This document shows, in pieces, positions 6,568 to 14,410 of a stretch of DNA of 16,498 nucleotides. Both the position numbers and the translations under genes were made by a program. Under the pieces are notes generated by a model, which saw only the letters and a program-made list of their open reading frames with translations, made no database searches and was not told the DNA's origin. Numbering within the stretch: position 1 is the stretch's first letter; every line of letters starts with the position of its first letter. Origin of the DNA: Chloroflexota bacterium (lineage in GTDB: Bacteria > Chloroflexota > Dehalococcoidia > Plut-88900); NCBI GenBank assembly GCA_022566235.1, contig JADFJI010000012.1:1-16498 (forward strand). Reading direction: 5' to 3'.

Positions 6568-7031
6568 CCTACCTCTCCCCGGCCAGACAACACAGCGTGG
6601 CGGGGTGCCAGGGGCGTCCCGCAGACCGGGCAGCTGGACTCGGTGGCTGGAGCCGTAGCATCGCACTCGGGACAGGTCACGGTGCCGGTCCGTTCCTTTA
6701 TGGCCTCGCGTAAGGCCAGCACCTGTCCCTCGATTGCTTTGTCCAGGGAGCTTAACCGCTCCTCCCATCGCTGCTGCAACCACAGGTTCTCGGCCGCTCT
6801 CCTTCTCAGGTTCAGGGAGAGGGCCTGGAACTCGGCCTCCGGGACGTTGCCCAACTGGAGGCCCTCGTTCAGGGTCATAAGCTCCTGGTAGATCTGCTGG
6901 CGGCCACGCGCAAGCTCGTCGATCATATCCAGTGGGTTGACCGGCTGTAGGGAGTGTCTGTGCCTGAGGAAGGGGATGGCCAAGATGACCAGGCACACTA
7001 AGGAAAGCAGAATACCGATGGCGATAACCAA
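6564..7031 (-). CDS. CcmI-like membrane protein with C-terminal zinc ribbon
   Basis: 155 residues: an N-terminal transmembrane helix (about 2-22), a helical or coiled-coil region (about 35-112) and a zinc ribbon C-x2-C-x10-C-x2-C at Cys120/123/134/137. The stretch IYQELMTLNEGLQLGNVPEAEF resembles the CcmI N-terminal helical domain (YxELxxLxxDxxxGxxxEAEF). Position directly after ccmF fits a CcmI-type role in apocytochrome handling, but the zinc ribbon replaces the TPR domain of proteobacterial CcmI and would face the cytoplasm if the N-terminus is outside. The start is TTG with AGGAGGG just upstream. Its stop overlaps the next start as GTGA. The family link is moderately sure; the function of the ribbon is unknown. 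Confidence 0.82.
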   Translation of the reverse strand: MVIAIGILLSLVCLVILAIPFLRHRHSLQPVNPLDMIDELARGRQQIYQELMTLNEGLQLGNVPEAEFQALSLNLRRRAAENLWLQQRWEERLSSLDKAIEGQVLALREAIKERTGTVTCPECDATAPATESSCPVCGTPLAPRHAVLSGRGEVG

Positions 7032-7044
7032 GGTACCCTCCTGG

Positions 7045-9039
7045 TCACTCCACAGCCGGGGCGTAGGTGGGGCGAAGAACTTGGGGGATAGCTTCTCGGA
7101 TGAGGGCCCGCTTCCGCTGGGGCCATAGGGCGATAACGGTTCCCAGGACCAGGACCGGCCCGGCGATCCACATCCACATCACCAGGGGGTTTATCAGAAT
7201 GCGGAAGCCTACGCTGCCATCTTGGAAAAAGTCGTTGGGGATGATGTAGAGGTCCTCTATAGGGGTGGACCTGATGGCGGCCCGAGCCGGCCTCAGGCTG
7301 AAGCTTGGATAGAAGTCCTGCCAGGGTGAATAGGTGCCCAGGGACTTGCCGTCTCTTTCCACCACAATCGTGGCCACCGACTGGAGGTGGTCCGGGTGCT
7401 GGATTTGTTGGGCATCGATGTAGGTGATCTGGTAACCCCCTACGGTCACCTGCTCTCCAGGTTGCAGCACCACGTCCCGCTGAGTATCGAAGAAGTAGGT
7501 GCCAATGATGGCCAGGGCCATCATCACCACGGCAAGGTGTACCACGTACCCCCCGTATCGGGGTCTGTTGGCCGCAACCAGCTTGCCGAAGGCCAACGGA
7601 TAGCTCTCTCCCTTTCGGTGACGGGCCCTGGTCCCCCGGGTCCATTCCCGGAGGATGCCCGTGCCCACCATGGCGCACAGGCCAAAGGCCATCAGGGGAA
7701 AGACCTTCGTCACCCCCAGCGCCAGCAGCGTCACGTCCAGACCCAGGGCCACTATGATGGGCAGCAGTAGGGCCTTACGCAGCTGGGCCAGGGAAGCGTG
7801 CCTCCACGGGACCATGGGTCCGATTCCCATGAGAAATATCACCGCCAGGAGCAGGGGGCCGTTCACCCGGTTGTAGAACGGTTCTCCTACGGTAATGGAG
7901 ACGCCCGTCACCATGTCAGATAATATCGGGAAGAGTTGGCCCCAGATGATAACGAAGGCCATGGCGAGAAATAGGACGTTATTGACCAGGAAAGCCGTCT
8001 CCCGTGACAGTTTCGACTCCAGGCTCTGGGAGTTTTTCAGGGCCGGCATACGGTGGACCATAAGTCCGAAGGAGAAGAGGGCGGTGACCGCCATGAAGGC
8101 CAGAAACACCCAACCCAGAATCGACTGCGCGAAGGAGTGGACCGAGGGCGTTGGGCCTCCCCGGTTGATGAACATTCCCAGAAGGGCAGAGGTGAAGGCT
8201 ACGTTGATCAGGGCGATGTTCCAGACCCGGAACATACCCCTGCGTTTCTGGACCATGATGGAGTGGATGAAGGCGGTCAAGACCAGCCAGGGCATGAGGC
8301 CGGCGTTCTCCACCGGGTCCCAGGCCCAGAAGCCGCCCCAGCCGAGGATGGTGTAGGCCCACCACCCTCCCAGGAGCAGCCCCGTTCCCAGAATGCCCCA
8401 GGAGATCAGAGCCCAGGTGCGCCCGGTATCGACCCAATCGTCCCCCGTCCTGCCCGCCAACAATGCACCCATGGCGAAGGCGAAGGGCACCGTTACCGTT
8501 ATCAGTCCGGTCATCAGCATGGGTGGATGGATGAACATGCCGGGATGGGTAAGGAGCGGGTTCATACCCCGGCCATCTGCGGGGGCGACAGCAGAGGTCT
8601 CGAAGGGATTGGCTAGGAGGACCAGGATAAATAAGAAGAAGGCCAGCACCGACATCAACACGGCGGTAGTGTAGGCCAGGCTTGCCCTGGAGAGCCTGGG
8701 GGCGAGGGCGATGGCGATGGCGGCAACTATGGATAACACGACTGTGAGGAAGAGGATTGACCCTTCGTTCCCGGCGTAGAATGCCACCCAGGCATACCCC
8801 TTGGCCATAGCCAGGCTGCTATTCTTCGCCACGTATTCGATCTGAAAGTCTCGGGAGACAAAGGCCCCCACCAGGGCCAGCACGGCAATTCCCAGGGGCA
8901 AGGGGATGAGATAGGTGGCATACCGGGCGCTGGTGGTAAGCTCTAACAGGCCTTTGCGCGCCCCCAAGGCGGAGCCGACGCCCGAGTAGACCGCCAGCAC
9001 TAGGGCAAAGAGCAGCGATAGTGTGCCCAACTCTGACAC
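7045..9039 (-). CDS. ccmF: CcmF: haem-lyase core of System I cytochrome c maturation
   Basis: 664 residues, the usual CcmF size, with about 14-15 hydrophobic segments. The WWD haem-handling signature is at about residues 233-250 (GWGGFWAWDPVENAGLMPWL), preceded by THPGMFIHPPML and followed by the conserved HSFAQS histidine. CcmF with CcmH and CcmI ligates haem from holo-CcmE to apocytochromes on the outer face of the membrane. The GTG start at 9039 is chosen because the CcmF family begins with this LGTLSLL-type first helix, and because it follows the ccmH stop by 2 nt with GGGAGGGAAGGG upstream. A longer in-frame reading to 9270 overlaps ccmH and has a non-family, low-complexity N-terminus. 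Confidence 0.95.
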   Translation of the reverse strand: MSELGTLSLLFALVLAVYSGVGSALGARKGLLELTTSARYATYLIPLPLGIAVLALVGAFVSRDFQIEYVAKNSSLAMAKGYAWVAFYAGNEGSILFLTVVLSIVAAIAIALAPRLSRASLAYTTAVLMSVLAFFLFILVLLANPFETSAVAPADGRGMNPLLTHPGMFIHPPMLMTGLITVTVPFAFAMGALLAGRTGDDWVDTGRTWALISWGILGTGLLLGGWWAYTILGWGGFWAWDPVENAGLMPWLVLTAFIHSIMVQKRRGMFRVWNIALINVAFTSALLGMFINRGGPTPSVHSFAQSILGWVFLAFMAVTALFSFGLMVHRMPALKNSQSLESKLSRETAFLVNNVLFLAMAFVIIWGQLFPILSDMVTGVSITVGEPFYNRVNGPLLLAVIFLMGIGPMVPWRHASLAQLRKALLLPIIVALGLDVTLLALGVTKVFPLMAFGLCAMVGTGILREWTRGTRARHRKGESYPLAFGKLVAANRPRYGGYVVHLAVVMMALAIIGTYFFDTQRDVVLQPGEQVTVGGYQITYIDAQQIQHPDHLQSVATIVVERDGKSLGTYSPWQDFYPSFSLRPARAAIRSTPIEDLYIIPNDFFQDGSVGFRILINPLVMWMWIAGPVLVLGTVIALWPQRKRALIREAIPQVLRPTYAPAVE

Positions 9040-9041
9040 GG

Positions 9042-9596
9042 CTAGCCCTTCCCTCCCTGTAGGCCCGGCTCCCCGCCTCTCTCGGGACCGTTTCGGGCCC
9101 GCTCGAAGGCGAGAAACTCTTCGTCGATCTGCTTGAGATACGGCTCTAGGTCGGGCCTCCCCTCTGGGGTTTCCTTTTGGGAATGGGGCTGGCGTTTCTG
9201 GCCCAGCTGTCGGGCCGCCAGCCAGACCAGGGCTAGTCCTCCCACCAGGGCGATAGGCGGGACCACCCACACCACCAGGTTGAACCCCGTGCTGGGTGGT
9301 TGCGACAGGACGCTTTTGCCGTACCTGTCGACGAAGAAGTCCAGTATCTCCTCTTCGCTCTCCCCCGACTGCAGCTTCTCACGGACCAGAGACCGCATCT
9401 GGACCGCCAGATCGGCCTGGGACTGGTCGATGGTCTCCGCGGGGCATACGGGGCACATGAGGAGCCGGTCCAGGGACTGGGCCCGCTCCTCCGGGGTCGG
9501 GGTATCAGCGGCGCAGCTGTAGGCCACCAGGGAGACTGCAAAGAGAATAAGGAGAAGACCTCTGGCTCGAATCGGTACAGGCCTCAGGTGTAGCAT
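9042..9596 (-). CDS. ccmH: CcmH/CycL-type apocytochrome thiol oxidoreductase
   Basis: About 184 residues. An N-terminal signal or anchor is followed by the CcmH core: LDRLLMCPVCPAETIDQSQ with the redox CxxC, then MRSLVREKL, SEEEILDFFVDRYG and a transmembrane helix (about 106-130) followed by a cytoplasmic tail. CcmH keeps haem-binding Cys residues of apocytochromes reduced and presents them to CcmF. An upstream GTG (9611) is a possible start; the ATG at 9596, which has GGGGG upstream, is preferred. The motif LMCPVC differs slightly from the common LRCPxC but the catalytic pair is intact. The gene lies about 40 nt after actE, and its stop is only 2 nt before ccmF. Confidence 0.92.
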   Translation of the reverse strand: MLHLRPVPIRARGLLLILFAVSLVAYSCAADTPTPEERAQSLDRLLMCPVCPAETIDQSQADLAVQMRSLVREKLQSGESEEEILDFFVDRYGKSVLSQPPSTGFNLVVWVVPPIALVGGLALVWLAARQLGQKRQPHSQKETPEGRPDLEPYLKQIDEEFLAFERARNGPERGGEPGLQGGKG

Positions 9597-9639
9597 CGGC
9601 TTAACCCCCACTCCATCCCTGCAGCAACATTATAGCCGG

Positions 9640-10230
9640 CTACTGATTGGCCTGCTCTGACAGGAAGCGGAGGTAGTGGATGACGGTCCAGCGATCCTCG
9701 TAGGTGAGCAGGTTGCGGAAAGTAGGCATGTTCCCGAGGCCATTGGTGATGACTCCGAAGGCCAGGCCATCCCCTGTCCCATCGGCGGCTGTCTGGGTAA
9801 TAGACGGGGCGGTGGCGAAATCCGCAGGCGGCGTGACATCCAGAGAAGTGAAAGTCACGGAGATAAAGGTATCGCTGCGGCCCTCCAGTCCGTGGCACAT
9901 GGAGCAATTCCTGATAAAGATCTGCTTGCCATGCTCCAAGGTCTCGGTTGTGCTCGGATACGTAAATGGACTCGTCATGGCCAGGGCCTCGGCCGGGCTC
10001 GGCTCCCTGGGCCGGAGCTCCAAGGACTCGTCGGTGAAGGGAGCTGAGCCCTCGGGCGGGTACAGTCTAGGAGGCTCCTGGGACTTAAAGGACTGCTGAT
10101 AATGCATCTCGGTGAATATATCTACCGGATATGCCCCGGTGGAGCACGCCAGGGCCACAAAGCCCACGATGGCCGGCAACGCCAGCCATAGGAGCCTTGT
10201 TCTGCGAGTGGATTTGCCCTCGATGCCCAT
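9640..10230 (-). CDS. actE: ActE: lipoprotein monohaem cytochrome c subunit
   Basis: A 196-residue secreted protein. A basic and hydrophobic N-terminus ends in the lipobox-like FVALAC at about residue 29, so the mature protein is probably lipid-anchored outside the membrane. One c-type haem motif, CSMCH, lies at about residues 109-113. Met168 in GLGNMPTFRNLL is the likely second axial ligand, and the C-terminus DRWTVIHYLRFL is the usual cytochrome c end helix. It matches ActE, which passes electrons from the complex to an oxidase or soluble carrier. A GTG immediately upstream (10233) could serve instead of the ATG; neither has a strong Shine-Dalgarno. It needs the Ccm proteins encoded just downstream for haem attachment. 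Confidence 0.9.
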   Translation of the reverse strand: MGIEGKSTRRTRLLWLALPAIVGFVALACSTGAYPVDIFTEMHYQQSFKSQEPPRLYPPEGSAPFTDESLELRPREPSPAEALAMTSPFTYPSTTETLEHGKQIFIRNCSMCHGLEGRSDTFISVTFTSLDVTPPADFATAPSITQTAADGTGDGLAFGVITNGLGNMPTFRNLLTYEDRWTVIHYLRFLSEQANQ

Positions 10231-10282
10231 CACTGGATGCAGTAAGCCTTAGTCAAAGACCTGAGGTTAGAGGCTTCAATAG

Positions 10283-10810
10283 TCAGTCCGGTTCCCCTTC
10301 CTTGATATCCTCGGCGCCGGCCTTCGTGAGGATCTCCTTGGCGGTCTTGAACCTATCCTCGGTAGTGGTTACCAGGATGCCGACATATCCCGCAGTTATT
10401 CGCTCATCGTACAGGCCCAGCTTGGGCCGGGGCAGGCGGGATTCGAAGATGATGCCCAACACCGTGAAGATGATGGCTCCCAGCATGGTCCCTTCGTAGG
10501 TGATGATGGCCATGGGGGGTATTGAGAGGATAGGCTTTCCTCCAGTTACCAGGGGGTAGGACACCTGGGTGGCGGTGGTCAGCAGGATCGCCACGGCGAA
10601 GCCGAGGGCGGCGCCGATGAATGGGAAGACGTACAACCTGTGGTTGGTTGTCTTCTCGCCGAAAGCCCCTTCTGGGTAGGGCGTTCCCGACATTATCTCG
10701 AAGTCCTTGTCGTCGAAGTCCTGGTCCTGAAGGCCCTCTACCGCGTCGGCAGCGCCATCCGCTGTAGAAAAGAGTCCAAGCAGGCTGCGTTTAGGTATGA
10801 ATGTAGTCAT
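10283..10810 (-). CDS. actD: ActD: DUF3341 membrane subunit of alternative complex III
   Basis: A 175-residue protein with a cytoplasmic N-terminal domain (FSTADGAADAVEGLQD, about residues 12-45) and two transmembrane helices at about 60-82 and 108-127. Between them is the segment YPLVTGGKPILSIPP and after them LPRP. The YPLxxGGKP and LPRP signatures together with two helices are characteristic of DUF3341/ActD. This is the strongest single indicator that the cluster is ACIII-like rather than a generic molybdoenzyme. ActD holds no cofactor and is thought to pack against ActC and ActF. The ATG lies 9 nt after the actC stop, with GAGAGGA upstream inside the end of actC. Confidence 0.92.
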   Translation of the reverse strand: MTTFIPKRSLLGLFSTADGAADAVEGLQDQDFDDKDFEIMSGTPYPEGAFGEKTTNHRLYVFPFIGAALGFAVAILLTTATQVSYPLVTGGKPILSIPPMAIITYEGTMLGAIIFTVLGIIFESRLPRPKLGLYDERITAGYVGILVTTTEDRFKTAKEILTKAGAEDIKEGEPD

Positions 10811-10819
10811 GATCCCACT

Positions 10820-12196
10820 TTATTCCTCTCGCACGATGGACGGCACGTCCCGCCGCCCGATTCTGGTTGTGGCTTCCAACACCTTTCCTTCCTTCTGGTC
10901 GAAAAGGGGTATCAAAGGGAACACCTTGGAGAATAACAGTATCATCAACGTAACGAAGGCAAAGGACGCCGCTACCAGGATTATCTCTATGATGCTGGGC
11001 CGGTATGTGCCCCAGACGAAGGTGAAGTCCGCCTTGCGGGTCAGGCCCGGGACTATGATCAGGAACCTCTCCAGCCACATCCCGATGTTTACCAGTATGG
11101 AGGTGAGGAGCATCAGTATTACGCTGCGCCGCACGCCCCTGAAGAGCCACATGGGGATCGGTATGAAGAAAGCGGTGGCTAGGAATATGAAGAACATGAA
11201 GTTCCAGGGCCACTGGTAAATTAGAAGGTTTCGCAACGACACCTCGGCGGCCTCCTGGCTGTACAGACCGAACAGGAACTCCAAAATGAAGAAATAGAAC
11301 CAGGTTGTGCCCACCACCACCAGCAGCTTGCCCAGGCCATCCAGATGCTCTGGGCGAATGTACTTCTCCCACTTAAAGGCCCACCGCAGCAAGATCATCA
11401 CAGTCACTACCGCCGAGACCCCGGAGTGGACTGCCCCAATGACGAAGTAGGGGGCCATGATGGTGGAGTGCCAGCTTGAGACCGCCATGGTCATGCCGAA
11501 GTCCCAGGACACGATGCTGTGGACCGATACGAACACCGGAAGGATCAGGGCCGAAAGAAGGATGCCGGCTATGGCCTGGAGCCTCCACTGCCTGGGAGTG
11601 CCCCGCCAGCCCAGGGACAGGACTCCATATATCTGCTTGCGGGGGCCAGTGCTCCTATCCCTCAGCACCGCCAGGTCCGGTATCAGGGCGACGAACACGA
11701 AGAGGCTGGCACTGATGAGGTAGGTGAAGATGGCGCTGGGGTCCCACACCAGTGGCGAGCGTATATTGGGCCAGATGCCGCGGGCGAAGTCGTAGGGGAA
11801 TACCCAGTACATGATTCTCCAGGGACGCCCGGTGTGCATCAGCGGAAAGAGCATGGCCGTCATCAGGGCGACTATGGTAAGGACCTCCGCCGCCCTGGTC
11901 ACGGGCCGACGCCACTCTGCCTGGCTGAGGCGCAGAATGGAGGAGATCATAACCCCGGCATGACTGATGCCCACCCAGAAGACGAAGTTGGTGATGAAGA
12001 AGCCCCACATAACGGGGCGGTTGAGGCCGGTCACCCCTAACCCCTGGTTGATCATGTACCCGAAAGCGCCTCCCGCCGTCGCCACCATTATCGCCAGGAA
12101 GCCGACGGCGATGAACCACCACCTTGGATGGGTCTCTACACCGATAAGCAGGTCATCATTGATCTGCTTATCGGTCAGGTGGACTCTTTCTTGCAT
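10820..12196 (-). CDS. actC: ActC: quinol-binding NrfD/PsrC-family membrane subunit of alternative complex III
   Basis: A 458-residue polytopic protein with about ten transmembrane helices. Hallmarks of ActC are visible: SHAGVMISSILRL (His79), MHTGRPWR (His121), NIRSPLVWDPSAIFTY (Asp152), IPDLAVLRDR, SLGWRGTPRQW, and VHSIVSWDFGMTMA followed by WHSTI (His226, His243). In ACIII, conserved His/Asp residues of this subunit on the periplasmic side form the menaquinol-oxidation site next to the iron-sulphur subunit. The exact residue equivalence here is inferred. The start ATG follows CGGAGAGTAAGAG, a good Shine-Dalgarno. The gap to the upstream paralogue is 41 nt and to actD 9 nt. There is no sign of truncation; the length is normal for the family. 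Confidence 0.93.
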   Translation of the reverse strand: MQERVHLTDKQINDDLLIGVETHPRWWFIAVGFLAIMVATAGGAFGYMINQGLGVTGLNRPVMWGFFITNFVFWVGISHAGVMISSILRLSQAEWRRPVTRAAEVLTIVALMTAMLFPLMHTGRPWRIMYWVFPYDFARGIWPNIRSPLVWDPSAIFTYLISASLFVFVALIPDLAVLRDRSTGPRKQIYGVLSLGWRGTPRQWRLQAIAGILLSALILPVFVSVHSIVSWDFGMTMAVSSWHSTIMAPYFVIGAVHSGVSAVVTVMILLRWAFKWEKYIRPEHLDGLGKLLVVVGTTWFYFFILEFLFGLYSQEAAEVSLRNLLIYQWPWNFMFFIFLATAFFIPIPMWLFRGVRRSVILMLLTSILVNIGMWLERFLIIVPGLTRKADFTFVWGTYRPSIIEIILVAASFAFVTLMILLFSKVFPLIPLFDQKEGKVLEATTRIGRRDVPSIVREE

Positions 12197-12237
12197 CTCT
12201 TACTCTCCGATTAGACGTCTTGCCACGTTAAGGTACA

Positions 12238-13677
12238 TCAGTCCGGTTTGGCCAGCACCAGGTAGCGCCTGCGCAGTACCGTCTTGACGCCGCTGAGCAG
12301 GTAGCCCTCTTTTGTCTCCCAGATAGAGATCACGGGTATGAACTTGGTGGCAAGCAGGTAGATGAAGAAGGGCATGGCCAACCCCCCTGCGATCACCAGA
12401 ATATCCGACCCGTCGGGCCAGTTGGTCTGGAAGAAGCTGGGTATTAGGGGGCCGGTGGCCGGCAGCACTTCATCCACGAAAGCCGACTCGTGATGGAACG
12501 CATCGGTTAGCTCCTGATCAGTGAATGAATAGGCGCCAACGTAGAGACGGATCTTGTCCATGAAGGTGCCGACCAGGATGACGGCGGAGGCCAGCGTCGG
12601 CCCTCCGGGGGTCCTGCGAACCCAGTTCCACATTAGGATCAAGAAGGGTACCACGAAGGTGAGGAATATGGCGAGGTAGAAGGCCACCCTGTAAGGCCCG
12701 ATCATAAGGAGCTGCAGCACGTTAATTTCGATGGGCTTTCGCCCGTACCAGAAGGTGATGAATCCTGCGAACCAGAAATAGAACCACAGCAGGGTCAGGC
12801 CTAAGAGTATTTTGCTCAGGGCCCAGAACGGTTCCATATAGATGTACTGATCGTGCCTGCCGAAGCGCCGGACCAGGTAAAGGGCAACCATCGTTGTGGC
12901 CACTGCGCTCTGCAACCCCGACAGGGCCTGGAAGGCCGGGAATATGGCGTCGACCCAGCCCGGCACCATGGACATGGCGAAATCAGAGGAGAGCATGAAG
13001 TGCACGCCGATTAGGAAGACCCAGTACAATCCACCCAATATACCCTGACCCGCTTTCAATATCTTCCACTGGATAGGAGTCCCATTCCATCCTGTGGAGA
13101 GGAACCTCGCTATCGCCCCCCGGGTGCCGCCGTACCTTTTGCCGTACAGCGCCAGGTCTGGAATGGAGGAGGCCCACAGGAGGGCCAGGCCGTTGATCAC
13201 CAGGAAGATCATGGCCAGGGCGTCCATCACCCTGGGTGCGCCCCAGGGCCATTCGAACCAGATGCTTTGCCTCTCATCGGCAATCGGGATGGTCCACAGC
13301 AGGGGCAGAAATACCAGGAGGTTGAAGAAACCAACTATTGCGAAAAGCTCCGAAACCCGGGCCAGGGGCCTGCGCCAGTGGGTCTTTGCCATCCTCATGG
13401 TTATGGAGACCAGCAGAGCGCCCTGGCAGGTGGTGAACAGGAAGGCGAATACTGCGGCGTAATAACCCCAGTTGGTCCGATCGTCGAACCCGTCGGCGGC
13501 CTTCAGGATGAAGCCTGCCACTCCGAGGGCGACGATAATTCCCAGCCCGCCAACGGCCGTCTTGAACTGAGGCCCAATCGTCACCGTCGGGCCCAGGATA
13601 TCGTCGTTTATCTCCTGGGATGTGGGGCGCGGCAACTCCAGCAGCGAGTGGAGCTCCTGTTGGCGGACTCTAGACAT
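12238..13677 (-). CDS. NrfD/PsrC-family membrane subunit, ActF-like (second ActC paralogue)
   Basis: A 479-residue polytopic membrane protein with about ten hydrophobic segments, clearly paralogous to the next gene (ActC). Shared segments include WRRP, IPDLALYGKRY, GWNGTPIQWK, and VHFMLSSDFAM compared with VHSIVSWDFGM. It keeps Asp152 and His226 but lacks three histidines of the paralogue: ActC His79, His121 and His243 correspond to Cys84, Trp128 and Val242. This fits the ActF role, a membrane subunit thought to serve proton movement or structure rather than quinol binding. The start ATG follows GGAGGAGA and overlaps the actB2 stop by 8 nt. In Rhodothermus marinus actF is the last gene of the cluster; here it sits between B2 and C. 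Membership of the NrfD family is certain; the ActF label is an inference. Confidence 0.88.
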   Translation of the reverse strand: MSRVRQQELHSLLELPRPTSQEINDDILGPTVTIGPQFKTAVGGLGIIVALGVAGFILKAADGFDDRTNWGYYAAVFAFLFTTCQGALLVSITMRMAKTHWRRPLARVSELFAIVGFFNLLVFLPLLWTIPIADERQSIWFEWPWGAPRVMDALAMIFLVINGLALLWASSIPDLALYGKRYGGTRGAIARFLSTGWNGTPIQWKILKAGQGILGGLYWVFLIGVHFMLSSDFAMSMVPGWVDAIFPAFQALSGLQSAVATTMVALYLVRRFGRHDQYIYMEPFWALSKILLGLTLLWFYFWFAGFITFWYGRKPIEINVLQLLMIGPYRVAFYLAIFLTFVVPFLILMWNWVRRTPGGPTLASAVILVGTFMDKIRLYVGAYSFTDQELTDAFHHESAFVDEVLPATGPLIPSFFQTNWPDGSDILVIAGGLAMPFFIYLLATKFIPVISIWETKEGYLLSGVKTVLRRRYLVLAKPD

Positions 13678-14377
13678 TCTCCTCCACCTTCTTCAGGTAG
13701 ATCACGTTGGGTTCCGTTCCCAGAGATTCCAGCAGCCTATAGTGCCGGGAGCCTTTAGCCATTTTGGCAACCTTGCTTTTGGGGTCCTTCAGGTTGCCGA
13801 AGACCAGGGCATCGGTGGGGCAGGTCTGAACGCACGCGGGCTTCAGCTCACCGTCCACCAGGTCCCGACCTTCATTCTTCAGCTCCCGTTGCTTGCGGCT
13901 AATCCGCTGCACGCAGAAGGTGCATTTCTCCATAATGCCCCGGGTGCGGACCGTCACATCAGGGTTGAGCTGGTTCTCCAGGGTCTTGGGCCATTGGGGC
14001 TCCCAGAAGTTGAAGAAGCGTACCTGGTACGGATCGTTGTTGGCGCAGTACCGGGTCCCGACGCACCTGTTGTAGACCTGCACGTTGAGGCCTTCGTTGT
14101 TGTGGTAAGTGGCGAACACGGGACAGACGGGCTCACAGGGGGCATTTTCACAGTGCTGACACAGGACCGGAAGAAACTTGGCTTTTACATTGGGGTATTC
14201 CCCTTCCCAATATCGCTCGATCCGTATCCATTCTATGGCGCGCCGCTGGTGAAACCGGTCCTCTGTGTTGAGGGAAACGTTGTTCTCCGCCTGGCAGGCG
14301 ATGACACAGGCCTGGCAGCCGGTGCACCTATCGGTATCCACCACCATTCCCCACTTAAATTCGTTTTTCTCGCTCAA
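13670..14377 (-). CDS. actB2: ActB2: four-cluster ferredoxin-type iron-sulphur subunit
   Basis: A 235-residue protein of the NrfC/PsrB/QrcC family, equivalent to the C-terminal half of fused ActB. It should carry electrons between the quinol-oxidising membrane subunit and the haem subunits. Cys motifs are at 18/21/24/28, 73/76/81/85, 105/111 and 152/155/182/186. The third motif reads CVGTRYCANNDPY. Thr108 at the second Cys position is the known ACIII feature associated with a [3Fe-4S] cluster, but Asp115 stands where the fourth Cys is expected, which is unusual. The start is TTG, supported by AAGGAGG six bases upstream and by no ATG nearby. The stop overlaps the start of the next gene by 8 nt, implying translational coupling. 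The family assignment is secure; the cluster inventory is inferred. Confidence 0.93.
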   Translation of the reverse strand: MSEKNEFKWGMVVDTDRCTGCQACVIACQAENNVSLNTEDRFHQRRAIEWIRIERYWEGEYPNVKAKFLPVLCQHCENAPCEPVCPVFATYHNNEGLNVQVYNRCVGTRYCANNDPYQVRFFNFWEPQWPKTLENQLNPDVTVRTRGIMEKCTFCVQRISRKQRELKNEGRDLVDGELKPACVQTCPTDALVFGNLKDPKSKVAKMAKGSRHYRLLESLGTEPNVIYLKKVEENV

Positions 14378-14383
14378 TTGAGG

Positions 14384-14390
14384 CCTCCTT
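14384..14390 (-). promoter_or_regulatory. Ribosome binding site fixing the TTG start of actB2
   Basis: The minus strand reads AAGGAGG followed by a 6-nt spacer (CCTCAA) and TTG AGC GAG. This perfect Shine-Dalgarno at ideal spacing decides the TTG start. Confidence 0.8.
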
Positions 14391-14410
14391 GGCCGAGTCT
14401 ATACGAGATA

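Noticed and set aside
6568..6996. N-terminal extension of the 407-residue protein up to 6996
   Set aside because: It overlaps the CcmI-like gene in another frame and would bury a clear signal peptide; the GTG at 6567 in a GTGA overlap is better.
9040..9270. N-terminal extension of CcmF to 9270
   Set aside because: The extension is Gly/Arg/Pro-rich, overlaps ccmH and precedes the normal CcmF N-terminus.
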